Below, one piece after another: positions 7,638 to 16,108 of a stretch of 64,000 nucleotides of DNA. The stretch is taken from positions 310,001 through 374,000 of the forward strand of contig NZ_JAHWXY010000001.1 of assembly GCF_024281235.1 (NCBI RefSeq), given 5' to 3'. This DNA comes from Shinella daejeonensis. Lineage in GTDB: Bacteria > Pseudomonadota > Alphaproteobacteria > Rhizobiales > Rhizobiaceae. The translations under genes were made by a program, and so were the position numbers. Numbering within the stretch: the stretch's first letter is position 1; every line of letters starts with the position of its first letter. The notes under the pieces were generated by a model. The model was given only the letters and a program-made list of their open reading frames with translations. It had not been told where the DNA came from and searched no databases.

Positions 7638-7958
7638 TCAGGCCTGACGCTCGGGAACGTGAACCACGAGCCCGTCCAGCGCATCCGACATCTTGATCTG
7701 ACAGGAAAGGCGCGAGGTCGGGCGAACCTCATAGGCAAAATCCAGCATGTCTTCTTCCATTGCCGCCGGCGGCCCGACCACCTCGGTCCAGGCATCGTCG
7801 ACATAGACGTGACAGGTCGCACAGGCGCAGGCGCCGCCGCATTCCGCCTCGATGCCGGGCACGGAATTGCGGACGGCATTCTCCATGACCGTGGTGCCGG
7901 GGGCGACATCCAGTTCGTGGCGCGCGCCATCGAAGGCGACAATGATGAGTTTGCTCAT
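7638..7958 (-). CDS. Adrenodoxin-type [2Fe-2S] ferredoxin
   Basis: A 106-residue ferredoxin of the adrenodoxin/putidaredoxin (vertebrate-type) class, a soluble one-electron carrier. The cluster ligands are CGGACACATC (C-x5-C-x2-C, about residues 40-49) and a fourth Cys in SRLSCQI near residue 86; the [11 protein letters not shown] pattern is diagnostic. An upstream in-frame extension exists, but [11 protein letters not shown] starts the first beta strand exactly as in family members, so 7958 is chosen. It is the first gene of an operon with the domain-deleted FNR-like flavoprotein, its likely redox partner. Confidence 0.92.
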   Translation of the reverse strand: MSKLIIVAFDGARHELDVAPGTTVMENAVRNSVPGIEAECGGACACATCHVYVDDAWTEVVGPPAAMEEDMLDFAYEVRPTSRLSCQIKMSDALDGLVVHVPERQA

Positions 7959-8093
7959 GTCTGGTTCCGGATCCTGTGGATGCCCGTGCCGGGCCGTGTG
8001 GAGAGAGCCGGCGGCGGCCCCGAAAGGCCGGATCACCGGTATTTCGGGGTTACTTCCACGAAAAACCCGCCGCAGTCAACATGAGGAAGCGCC

Positions 8094-8119
8094 GGCGCGA
8101 CGGTCGGTCCGTCCGCGCC
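8094..8119 (-). terminator. Hairpin after the Hpt gene
   Basis: Stem GGCGCGACGG / CCGTC-CGCGCC with one bulged base and a 5-nt loop, about 45 bp beyond the Hpt stop on the minus strand. There is no T-run, so termination strength is uncertain. Confidence 0.35.
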
Positions 8120-8161
8120 TTCCGCCATCTCGCATGCGCCGGTGCTTCGGCGGGACGGCCC

Positions 8162-8530
8162 TCAGCGGCAGAGCTTGAGAATGAAGTTTTCCGCCTCGAT
8201 CACCGCGGCGGCGGTCGCCGAAAGCGTGCCGGCATCGTCGGGCTGGTCTTCAAGCGCCTGTGCGGCCTGGCTGACCCGGCCTGCGCCGACCGCCTGCGCG
8301 GATCCCTTGAGCCGATGGGCCGCCGCCGCCCGCGCCGCGCCGGAGGATCCGGAAAGTTCCTTCATGCTGGCGCGCGCCTGACGCGCAAAAAGCTGCAACA
8401 CTTCCAGTTCCAGCGCCTTGTCACCCAGCGTCTGGCGGGCGATATGCTCGAAATCGATCGGCCTTTCGGAAAATTGCCCGCTGCCGCCGCCGTTGTCCGG
8501 CGCGTCGAACGCAATACTCAGTGCCGCCAT
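8162..8530 (-). CDS. Hpt-domain phosphotransfer protein
   Basis: A 122-residue stand-alone histidine-containing phosphotransfer protein. After a Gly-rich tail, the four-helix Hpt domain carries AAHRLKGSAQAVGA with the phosphorylated His at about residue 72, matching the family pattern HxLKGsA. Such proteins shuttle phosphate between response-regulator receivers and hybrid kinases. The ATG at 8530 has AAGGAGA in ideal position; an upstream extension has none. It is divergent from the giant GPR-like gene, and the intervening stretch holds a CtrA-type box. No hybrid kinase is adjacent, so its partners are unknown. Confidence 0.88.
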   Translation of the reverse strand: MAALSIAFDAPDNGGGSGQFSERPIDFEHIARQTLGDKALELEVLQLFARQARASMKELSGSSGAARAAAAHRLKGSAQAVGAGRVSQAAQALEDQPDDAGTLSATAAAVIEAENFILKLCR

Positions 8531-9042
8531 TGCCAGGTCTCCTTGCTGTGCCGTTGTGGCGCATGCCCACTCTGTCCGCCGGCGTTTTCCGGGGCCGGAG
8601 CCCGTCCGCACGTAAGACCAGTCTGGCCTGCGCAATGCGGCTATTCCCCTAAAAGACGGCAGTGTGAAGGCGGGAATCGCAAACTATGGTTAACGGCGCC
8701 AAAATTGCCGTTTTTGCAGTTAATCCAGAATGATACAGCCGCGCCCGCATTAACCTTCCGTTAAGTTTCGCGGGAAGGGAGATCGCAACGAATTGTGTGA
8801 TACCGGGGAATGTGTCACTACGATACGGTCGGGAAAGTCCCGGTGGATAAGCCGCTTTCGGAGATACTTCCATCCCCGGTTTCGGTTTATCGAGCAAGTT
8901 TGGAATGAAGGGGGACCGGACGCCGTACGACCATGAGGGTTTACGGCAAGACCGGGCCGCCATCCGAACCGGTTCGCACATGCCTGAGCAGCGGCGGGAC
9001 GTGTGGGAAGCGAATTCGGACATGGTAACGAGGCGTATCCGC
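8531..9042. other. Divergent control region between Hpt and GPR-like genes
   Basis: About 510 bp without a confident gene. The last part (8905-9042) is open in frame with the GPR-like gene, so its N-terminus could begin as early as the ATG at 8905. Upstream of that are a CtrA-type box (8750-8764) and extra TTAA half-sites near 8692 and 8719. I see no clear sigma-70 promoter pair. Confidence 0.5.
8750..8764 (+). promoter_or_regulatory. CtrA-type box TTAA-N7-TTAA
   Basis: TTAACCTTCCGTTAA matches the CtrA consensus TTAA-N7-TTAA exactly, between the leftward Hpt gene and the rightward GPR-like gene. The core is symmetric, so either gene could be the target. Confidence 0.5.
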
Positions 9043-12000
9043 ATGGCGACGAACAAGTCCACCGAGTCGATCGACGACAAGGCCTTTCAGGCCCTTGAAG
9101 AGGCCCTGAGAATCGACTTCGACGATTTTGCGCCAGAGACGCCCGCGAAGAAGGACGCGTCGGAGGCTCGTATGTCTGAACCCGCAAGCCGCAGTCCGAA
9201 CACGCCGGCGGAAAGCACCGCCGAAGCACCGCCGCGCGGTCCCGATCCGGCTCCCCGCGCCCCGGTTTTCGCGCCGGCCAATGACGGCTCGCGCAAGTCT
9301 CCGGCCGCCATCCTCAAGTCGCTGGACGTGCGCTCCGGCCGCGGACCGCTGCGCATGGCGACGCTGGTCTCCACGCTCTGGATCATCGGCGGCCTCGGCG
9401 TCGCCAATCTTCTCTACGCACCCCAGATCTGGCAAATCCGCTCCATTGGAGAGATCGTCGCGCTGCCCGGCGTGGTCGGGCTCGCCGTGGCGATCCTCAT
9501 GCCGGTCCTCCTGTTCTTCGCCTTCGCGACAATGATCTCGCGCGCCCACGAATTGCGCAGCGCCGCACGGTCCATGGCGGAGGTGGCCCTGCGCCTCTCC
9601 GAACCGGAAACCGTGGCGACCGACCGCATCATGTCCGTCGGTCAGGCTGTCCGCCGCGAGGTCTCGGCGATGAACGAGGGTATCGAGCGCACGATCGCCC
9701 GGGCGACCGAACTCGAAACCCTGGTCCATTCCGAGGTCAACGCCCTCGAACGCAGCTATGCCGACAACGAGATGCGCGTGCGCACGCTGGTGCAGGAGCT
9801 TGGCAACGAGCGCGAGGCGATCGTCAGCCACGCGGAACGCATCCGCTCGTCCATTTCCGGCGCGCATGAGCAGTTGAAGGAAGAACTGGCGACCGCCGGC
9901 GAAGACATCGCCGGTCGTCTCGCCACCTCCGGCGAGGCCTTCGCCTCGCTCCTCGACACCCGCGCCGCCATGCTGATGGAGAAATCCGACGCCGCGTCGC
10001 AATCGATCGGCGACATGCTTTCGGCCCGCACCGACAGCCTGCTGTCCACCCTGAGTTCCTCCGGCCTGGCGCTCGCCAACGAATTCGACAACCGTCTCGA
10101 ACAGCTCGCCGGCACGCTGGACACCCGGGGCCAGGCTCTGTTGCAGCAATTCGAAACGCGCGCCTCCACGCTCGACGCCAATACGGAAAAGCTCAACGCC
10201 GCGCTGAACGAGCGCGCCCGCCAGCTCAACGAGACGCTGATCGCCCGCACCCGCGAGATCAGTGAGAGCCTCTCCGTCGGCCAGCACGCCGTCACCGACG
10301 GGCTCGATACCGTCATCCAGTCCATGAACGCCGCTCTCGACGAAAAGGGCGCGCAGTTCCGCCAGAGCCTGAAGAACGCCGCCGACGACACGATCATGGA
10401 TCTCGATCTGCGCACCGGCTTCTTCGACGAGCGCATGCAGGCGACCGTCGGCCAGATCGCCGGCGCCTTCGACCAGCGGGTCGAGGAATTCACCCAGGCC
10501 TTCGACCGCCGTGCCGGCTCTCTCGACTCCAAGCTGATGGAAAGCCTCGCCCGCATCAATGAGACCGTGGCGAGCGGAAGCGAATCCATCGAAGGCATCC
10601 TGGCCTCCAGCATCGACCATCTCGGCACGACGCTGACCGACCAGTCGCTCGCGCTGGCCACCACACTCGGCACCAGCCAGGAGGTCTTCGAAAGCTCGGT
10701 TTCCGGCCATGCCGAAGCTATCGGCAACGCCGTCTCCGGGGCGCATGCGCGTATCGGTTCGGTGCTTTCGGAAAAATCCACCGCCCTTCTCGGCGGTCTC
10801 GCCGAGGTGCAGAACCGCATCGAATCGGGCTTTGCCGCCCGCGCCGACGCGCTGGCCGACATCGTAGCGGGAAGCGAACGCCGCCTGACCGAAACGCTTC
10901 AAACACACGGCTCGGCGATAGCCGACAGCATCGCCGCCGGACACGATCGCATCGACGCCGCGCTTGCCGAGCGCAGCGCCGCCCTTTCGGGCATGCTCGA
11001 CCGCACCGGCGGCCAGCTCGAACAGACCGTCGGCGCCGCCGCCCAACGCATGGAGACAGCCGCCTCCGACGCCGCCCGCCAGATCGACGATCTGGTGACC
11101 GCCCGCACCACGACGCTGGCCGGCACGCTCACCGAAAGCACGGGTGCGCTGCACGGCGTCATCAGCGCCGCAGCCGACCGCGTCGAAACGGCCCTAACGG
11201 AAGGCAGCCGCGAGCTTGGCGGTGTCCTGCAAGGTCAGGCAACCGAATTCGCCGATGCCTTCTCCGGCCGCGCCGCCGATATCGCCGAAACGCTGTCCGG
11301 CCGTGCGGCGGAGCTTGCCGGCTCGCTGGTTTCCACCCACGAGCAGATCCGGACCACGCTCGACGAGCGCATCGACGTCATTCGCACGACGATCGCCACC
11401 GGCCGCGAACAGCTCGCCGAAACGCTGAACGATCAGGCCACCAGCATCGGCACGTCGATCGCCACCAGCGCCGGCATGCTGGAACTGTCGCTCGAACAGC
11501 ACGAGGAAGCCCTTCGCCGCGCCATCGACGGCAGCGCCGCCTCGCTCGACCAGCGCGTCCGCGACAGCGCCGGCGCCGTCGCCGGCCGCCTGGATGAAAC
11601 CTCGCGGCAGATCGCCGCCGCCGCCGACGCCTTCGGCGAGCGCATGAACCAGACCCTCGACGGCGTCTCCGGCCGCTTCGACAGCGTCGGCGGCCAGCTC
11701 GACGAGCACATCGGCAAGCTCGAAGCCCGCGTCGGAAGCAGTGTCGACACCGTGTCCGGCATCGTCGACACCGCTGCCGCACGCATCTCCGATACGCTGG
11801 CGGAACGCCTCGCCGATCTCGACCAGGTCGGCAGCGACGTGTCGCTGCGCATTTCCGACGCCATGTCCCGTCCGCTTTCCGAAGTCGACCGTATCGGCGA
11901 CGAGACGACAGCCCGCATCGCCGCAGCGCTTGCCGGCCGCGTCACGGATATCGAACGCGTCAGCGCGGCCGCTTCCGAACGCATCGAGACATCGCTTTCC

Positions 12001-14790
12001 AGTCATGCCGAAGCAATCGCACGGGCCGGAAACGATGTCGCCGGCCGCATCGACGACGTCCTCACCGGCCGCGTCGGCGATATCGAACGGGTCACCGACG
12101 AAGCGAGCCGGCGGATCGACGGCGCACTAGACGGCCGTGTCGACGCCATCGAGAAGGCGGGCGACGAGATCGCCGGACGGATCGAGAGCACGCTTGCAAA
12201 CCGGGTCGGCGACATAGAGCGCGTCGCGGCCGAGGCCGGCGACCGGGTCGATAGCGTGCTGACCGGCCGCATCGGCGATCTGGAGCGCGCTACCGGCGAC
12301 GCCGTCCAGCGCATCGCCACCTCCATGGACGAGCATACCGGCCGCATCGACGAACGCCTCGGCACGATGGATCGCGCCCTGACGATCGGCCTCGAAAACG
12401 TCAATGCCACCATCGACGGCAAGGCCGCCGGCCTTGCCCAGACGCTGCGCGTAGCGGTTTCCCAGGCAGCACAGGATCTCGACGCCGAGGCCCTTCGCTC
12501 CGCCCAGTCGCTTGCCCGCACCGGCGAGGAATTCACCAATCTCAGCAACTCCCTGCGCGGCGCCGTCTCGCGCGCGGCCCAGGAAATGGGAACGGAAGCC
12601 CAGCGTGCGGCCGAGACCATGGCCCGCACCGGCGAGGAATTCGCCGGCAACCTGACGGCGCGCAACGAGGCTTTCGCCCGCACGGTGGACGAAACCACCG
12701 CCGCCGCCGTCGCCCGCTTCGCCGAGACGGAAGGCAAGCTGGAAGGCCAGGCGGAGGCGATCCGCACCGGCCTGAGCGACGTCGAGAAAGCGCTGGAGGC
12801 GCGCGGCGCGTCCATCCGCACGACGCTCGACGATCGCACCCGCGAACTGAACTCGATGCTGGCCAGCCGCACCGAGGAACTCTCCCGTCTCATCGATGAG
12901 GAAGCACGCCCGGTCGTCGAACGCTATGCCGCGACCGGCCGCGAAGCCGCCGACAATCTCGCCAGTGCGGCCCGTGAAGGCGCGGAGCGCCTGCGCAACG
13001 AGAATACGGCGCTGATCGAGGCGATCACCGCCCGCACCTCCGATACGCTCGCAGCGATCAGCAGCCGCACCGAGGAGGCCGCCGGCGCGATGCGCGATAT
13101 CGAGAACGGCTTGCAGGCCAATGTCCTCAGCCTCATCTCCCGCCTCTCCCAGAGCAATGGCGCCATCGCCGGCCTCGTGAGCGAGGCAAGCGAGACGCTG
13201 TCGGCCGTCGACCAGACCCTGACCGCCGGTTCCGAACGCTTCTCCGCCTCTGCCGAACGCGCCGCCGACATGGTCTCGACCTCGTCGCGGCTGCTGGAAG
13301 GCAAGGTCGACCGTCTCACCGATATCTCCACCGGCACCCTGTCGCAGATCGGCGGCATCGTCGGCCGTTTCGAGGATCACTCCAAGATCCTCTCGCAGGC
13401 CTCGGACCTGCTGGCCGCCGCCCAGTCGAACCTGGTCTCCACGCTCGAGGAACGCCAGGACGCCCTGCGGACCCTGTCCGTCGGCCTGGTGCAGCGTTCG
13501 GAGGAAATCGAGAACACCATGCGCGGCCTCGAAGGCATGGTGGAAGGCGTCTTTACCCGCGCCGAGGAGCGTTCCGGCCAGATCGCCGGCAACCTGCGCG
13601 GCGGCATCCAGAACACCTTCACCCAGGTCGGCCATATTCTCGGCGAGACCGAGAAGCGCGCCGAAGCCGCCGCCAGCACGCTGCGCGAAGCGCTCGTCAA
13701 GGCAGGCGAGGAAGCGGGACAGTCCGTCGAGGGCGCTTTCCTGCGCGCCGAGGAGCGCACCAGGGATGTCGCAGACCGCCTGCGCGGCAGCGTCGGCGCC
13801 TCGCTCTCCGACGTCAATCGCCTGATCGACGAGTCCGGCAAGAAGTCGGAGGCCGCCACCAGCCAGATGCGCGACGCGATGCGGCTGGCGGTCGAGGAAG
13901 CCGTCGGAAAATTCTCCGGCGCGACCGAGGAGATCCGCCGTGCCGCCTCCGATATCCGCCGCGAACTCGACGAGACGCGCGGAGAGCTGAAGCGGGGGGC
14001 GTTCGACCTGCCCGAGGAAGCCAAGGAAAACGCCGCCCAGATGCGCCGCGCCGTCAGCGAGCAGATCAAGGCCTTGCAGGACCTGTCCGACATCATCGGG
14101 AAATCCTCCTCCGCCCTGGAAGTCTCGCGCCCGATCCCGGCCGCGGCCCCCGCCCCTGCTCCGCAACCGCCGGCCGTCAATCGCGAGCCCGCCCCGGAAG
14201 CCCGGCCGCAGCCGCGCCGTGAGGACAGCCCGCCGCTGCGCGGCAGCCTGGGGCTCGAGCGCGCAGCCGCGGCGGTGCCGCAGCAGCGCGTACAGCCCCC
14301 GTCCGCAGAGCCGGAAACCCGGCCGTCCGGCGAAGGCGGCTGGATGCGCGACCTGTTGCGCAATGCTTCGCGCGAGGAAGGCCAGTTCGGCCAGCCGCGC
14401 ACCGAGGCCCAGCCGGCCCGCCCGGCCGACAACCGCAACCCGCGCCATGTGGTGGAATCGCTGAACTCGCTGTCGGTCGACATCGCCCGCGCCATCGATC
14501 ACGATGCCTCCGTCGATCTCTGGCGACGCTACCAGCGCGGCGAGCGCGACGTCTTCACCCGTCGTCTCTACACGCTGAAGGGCCAGCAGACCTTCGACGA
14601 GATCAAGCGCAAATACGAACGCGAGCCGGAATTCCGCACCGCCGTCGACCGCTATATCTCGGACTTCGAGAAGCTGCTCGCCGATGTCGCCCGCAACGAT
14701 CGCGACAAGACGATGACGCAGACCTATCTCACATCCGATACGGGCAAGGTCTACACGATGCTCGCCCATGCCGCGGGGCGCTTCAATTAA
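9043..14790 (+). CDS. rgsE: Growth pole ring protein GPR/RgsE-like giant membrane coiled-coil protein
   Basis: A protein of about 1,915 residues with the architecture of Agrobacterium GPR (S. meliloti RgsE), which forms a ring at the growing pole and is needed for unipolar growth and rod shape. An acidic/Pro-rich cytoplasmic N-terminus (to about 100) is followed by two membrane segments (about 106-125 and 140-164). Then come about 1,500 residues of apolipoprotein-like amphipathic repeats (Ala, Asp, Arg, Ser, Thr rich; for example the units around GRVGDIERV). A Pro/Gln-rich linker (about 1700-1790) leads to a conserved helical C-terminal domain with VESLNSLSVDIARAIDHD and LWRRYQRGERDVFTRRLYT. 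There are no catalytic motifs. The start is uncertain: MATNKSTESIDDK fits the expected N-terminus, while ATGs at 8905 and 9022 are in frame. The upstream CtrA-type box hints at cell-cycle control. Confidence 0.82.
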   Translation: MATNKSTESIDDKAFQALEEALRIDFDDFAPETPAKKDASEARMSEPASRSPNTPAESTAEAPPRGPDPAPRAPVFAPANDGSRKSPAAILKSLDVRSGRGPLRMATLVSTLWIIGGLGVANLLYAPQIWQIRSIGEIVALPGVVGLAVAILMPVLLFFAFATMISRAHELRSAARSMAEVALRLSEPETVATDRIMSVGQAVRREVSAMNEGIERTIARATELETLVHSEVNALERSYADNEMRVRTLVQELGNEREAIVSHAERIRSSISGAHEQLKEELATAGEDIAGRLATSGEAFASLLDTRAAMLMEKSDAASQSIGDMLSARTDSLLSTLSSSGLALANEFDNRLEQLAGTLDTRGQALLQQFETRASTLDANTEKLNAALNERARQLNETLIARTREISESLSVGQHAVTDGLDTVIQSMNAALDEKGAQFRQSLKNAADDTIMDLDLRTGFFDERMQATVGQIAGAFDQRVEEFTQAFDRRAGSLDSKLMESLARINETVASGSESIEGILASSIDHLGTTLTDQSLALATTLGTSQEVFESSVSGHAEAIGNAVSGAHARIGSVLSEKSTALLGGLAEVQNRIESGFAARADALADIVAGSERRLTETLQTHGSAIADSIAAGHDRIDAALAERSAALSGMLDRTGGQLEQTVGAAAQRMETAASDAARQIDDLVTARTTTLAGTLTESTGALHGVISAAADRVETALTEGSRELGGVLQGQATEFADAFSGRAADIAETLSGRAAELAGSLVSTHEQIRTTLDERIDVIRTTIATGREQLAETLNDQATSIGTSIATSAGMLELSLEQHEEALRRAIDGSAASLDQRVRDSAGAVAGRLDETSRQIAAAADAFGERMNQTLDGVSGRFDSVGGQLDEHIGKLEARVGSSVDTVSGIVDTAAARISDTLAERLADLDQVGSDVSLRISDAMSRPLSEVDRIGDETTARIAAALAGRVTDIERVSAAASERIETSLSSHAEAIARAGNDVAGRIDDVLTGRVGDIERVTDEASRRIDGALDGRVDAIEKAGDEIAGRIESTLANRVGDIERVAAEAGDRVDSVLTGRIGDLERATGDAVQRIATSMDEHTGRIDERLGTMDRALTIGLENVNATIDGKAAGLAQTLRVAVSQAAQDLDAEALRSAQSLARTGEEFTNLSNSLRGAVSRAAQEMGTEAQRAAETMARTGEEFAGNLTARNEAFARTVDETTAAAVARFAETEGKLEGQAEAIRTGLSDVEKALEARGASIRTTLDDRTRELNSMLASRTEELSRLIDEEARPVVERYAATGREAADNLASAAREGAERLRNENTALIEAITARTSDTLAAISSRTEEAAGAMRDIENGLQANVLSLISRLSQSNGAIAGLVSEASETLSAVDQTLTAGSERFSASAERAADMVSTSSRLLEGKVDRLTDISTGTLSQIGGIVGRFEDHSKILSQASDLLAAAQSNLVSTLEERQDALRTLSVGLVQRSEEIENTMRGLEGMVEGVFTRAEERSGQIAGNLRGGIQNTFTQVGHILGETEKRAEAAASTLREALVKAGEEAGQSVEGAFLRAEERTRDVADRLRGSVGASLSDVNRLIDESGKKSEAATSQMRDAMRLAVEEAVGKFSGATEEIRRAASDIRRELDETRGELKRGAFDLPEEAKENAAQMRRAVSEQIKALQDLSDIIGKSSSALEVSRPIPAAAPAPAPQPPAVNREPAPEARPQPRREDSPPLRGSLGLERAAAAVPQQRVQPPSAEPETRPSGEGGWMRDLLRNASREEGQFGQPRTEAQPARPADNRNPRHVVESLNSLSVDIARAIDHDASVDLWRRYQRGERDVFTRRLYTLKGQQTFDEIKRKYEREPEFRTAVDRYISDFEKLLADVARNDRDKTMTQTYLTSDTGKVYTMLAHAAGRFN

Positions 14791-14838
14791 AACAATCCCG
14801 GAACGGCTCCCGGGAAGCGCTTGAAAAACGATGATCGA

Positions 14839-14858
14839 CGGCCGCCTCCGGGCGGCCG
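14839..14858 (+). terminator. Terminator hairpin after the GPR-like gene
   Basis: An 8-bp perfect stem CGGCCGCC / GGCGGCCG with a TCCG loop, followed by the T-rich GTTTCCGTT. It lies about 50 bp after the stop codon. Confidence 0.6.
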
Positions 14859-14936
14859 TTTCCGTTCATGGGGCCGCTCGCTCGCCTCCTGCCCGGCCAA
14901 GCTGGCAAACCAGCCGCGCATATTTCACCGGCCGCC

Positions 14937-14965
14937 CTTATAATTCGCGGCGGTATTCTCTATAT
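14937..14965 (+). promoter_or_regulatory. Sigma-70-type promoter candidate for the TIM44-domain gene
   Basis: -35 CTTATA (14937-14942), 17-nt spacer and -10 CTATAT (14960-14965); the -10 is a perfect rhizobial consensus. The gene starts about 40 nt further on. Confidence 0.5.
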
Positions 14966-15006
14966 GCCGGGGACCTATCGGAAAACCGGGTAACAAAGGG
15001 GCGGAA

Positions 15007-15993
15007 ATGATTTTCATACAAGGCTTTGGGCGCGTGCTGGCCATGCTCTCGGTGGCGCTCATGGTGATCGTGACGACGGTGGACGTGGCGGAAGCCCGCC
15101 GGGGCGGCGGCGGTTTCGGCAGTCGCGGCAGCCGCACATTCTCGACACCGTCGACGACGCGCACGGCGCCGACGCCGGCACAGCCGATCGACCGGACCAT
15201 GACGCGCCAGCAACCCGGCCAGCAAGCAGCACAGCCCGCCGCGGGCCGCAACGCCGCCGGCGCCACCCAGCGCTCCGGCTTGCTTGGCGGCCTGGGCGGA
15301 TCGCTTCTCGGCGGCCTCATGCTCGGCGGTCTCGTCGGCATGCTGCTCGGACACGGCCTTGGCGGCGGTCTCGGCTTCCTCGGGCTAATCGTGCAGCTGC
15401 TGCTCGTCGCCGGCCTGTTCATCGCGCTTCGCCGCCTGTTTGCCCGGCAGAACACCCCCGCCTATGCCGGAAGCGCCCATGCGCGTACAGCCGCCGGCGG
15501 CAACGCTCCAGGCTTTGAAATCCCGCGCATCGGCGGCAACCGCCAGACGCCGGCCCCGGCAGCCGCGTCCGGCGACGAGATCGGCATCGGCCCGGAGGAT
15601 CTCGACCGTTTCGAGACGATGCTGAAGGAGGTCCAGGCCGCCTATGCGAGCGAAGACTTCCGCCTGCTGCGCCAGCTCACGACACCGGAAGCCATGTCCT
15701 ATCTCGCCGAGGAAATCGGCGACAACGCCACGCAGGGCCTGCGCAACGAAGTGCGCGACATCCACCTCGTCCAGGGTGACGTCGCCGAAGCCTGGCGCGA
15801 AGGCGACGACGAATACGCCACCGTCGCCATGCGTTACGAAAGCATCGATGTGATGCGCGACCGGACCTCCGGCGCACTCGTCTCCGGCGATCCAGACAGG
15901 CTTACGGAATCGGTGGAAGCCTGGACCTTCCTGCGGCGTAACGGCGGCGACTGGAAGGTATCCGCCATCCAGGGCGCCCAGGACGACGCCTGA
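15007..15993 (+). CDS. TIM44-like domain membrane protein
   Basis: A 328-residue protein with an N-terminal signal or anchor segment (VLAMLSVALMVIVTTVDVAEA), a Gly/Arg then Thr/Pro/Gln-rich linker, and a very Gly/Leu-rich pair of hydrophobic segments (about 94-118 and 120-140). From about residue 195 on there is a C-terminal TIM44/MRPL45-type domain (EDLDRFETMLKEVQAAYASEDF ... VEAWTFLRRNGGDWKVSAIQ). Bacterial relatives are inner-membrane proteins of the TimA type; the role in bacteria is not settled. It follows the GPR-like gene but has its own promoter-like sequence and is convergent with the Mla auxiliary lipoprotein gene, from which it is separated by a very strong hairpin. Confidence 0.85.
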   Translation: MIFIQGFGRVLAMLSVALMVIVTTVDVAEARRGGGGFGSRGSRTFSTPSTTRTAPTPAQPIDRTMTRQQPGQQAAQPAAGRNAAGATQRSGLLGGLGGSLLGGLMLGGLVGMLLGHGLGGGLGFLGLIVQLLLVAGLFIALRRLFARQNTPAYAGSAHARTAAGGNAPGFEIPRIGGNRQTPAPAAASGDEIGIGPEDLDRFETMLKEVQAAYASEDFRLLRQLTTPEAMSYLAEEIGDNATQGLRNEVRDIHLVQGDVAEAWREGDDEYATVAMRYESIDVMRDRTSGALVSGDPDRLTESVEAWTFLRRNGGDWKVSAIQGAQDDA

Positions 15994-16000
15994 CGCAAAA

Positions 16001-16080
16001 GGGGCGCGCCGCCCAGGAGCATTTCCAGCAAAAGCATGAAGCGGTTTTGCGTCCGGAAATGCTCCTGGGCGGCGCGCCCC
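16001..16080. terminator. 80-bp inverted repeat, bidirectional terminator between convergent genes
   Basis: Two perfect 26-nt complementary arms (16001-16026 and 16055-16080) enclose a 28-nt loop that itself can pair through GCAAAA / TTTTGC. An A-run precedes the left arm and TTT follows the right arm, so it can work on both strands. Its size and the GCGGTTTTGCGTCCGG core resemble intergenic palindromic repeats common in rhizobial genomes. Confidence 0.75.
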
Positions 16081-16108
16081 TTTCCGTTTGCCGCGAAGGC
16101 CGGATCGA

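Noticed and set aside
8941-11154. Long minus-strand open frames opposite the GPR-like gene (also 12127-14769)
   Set aside because: They lie wholly within the repeat-rich GPR-like gene, have no recognisable domains and reflect GC-rich codon bias in the antisense frame.
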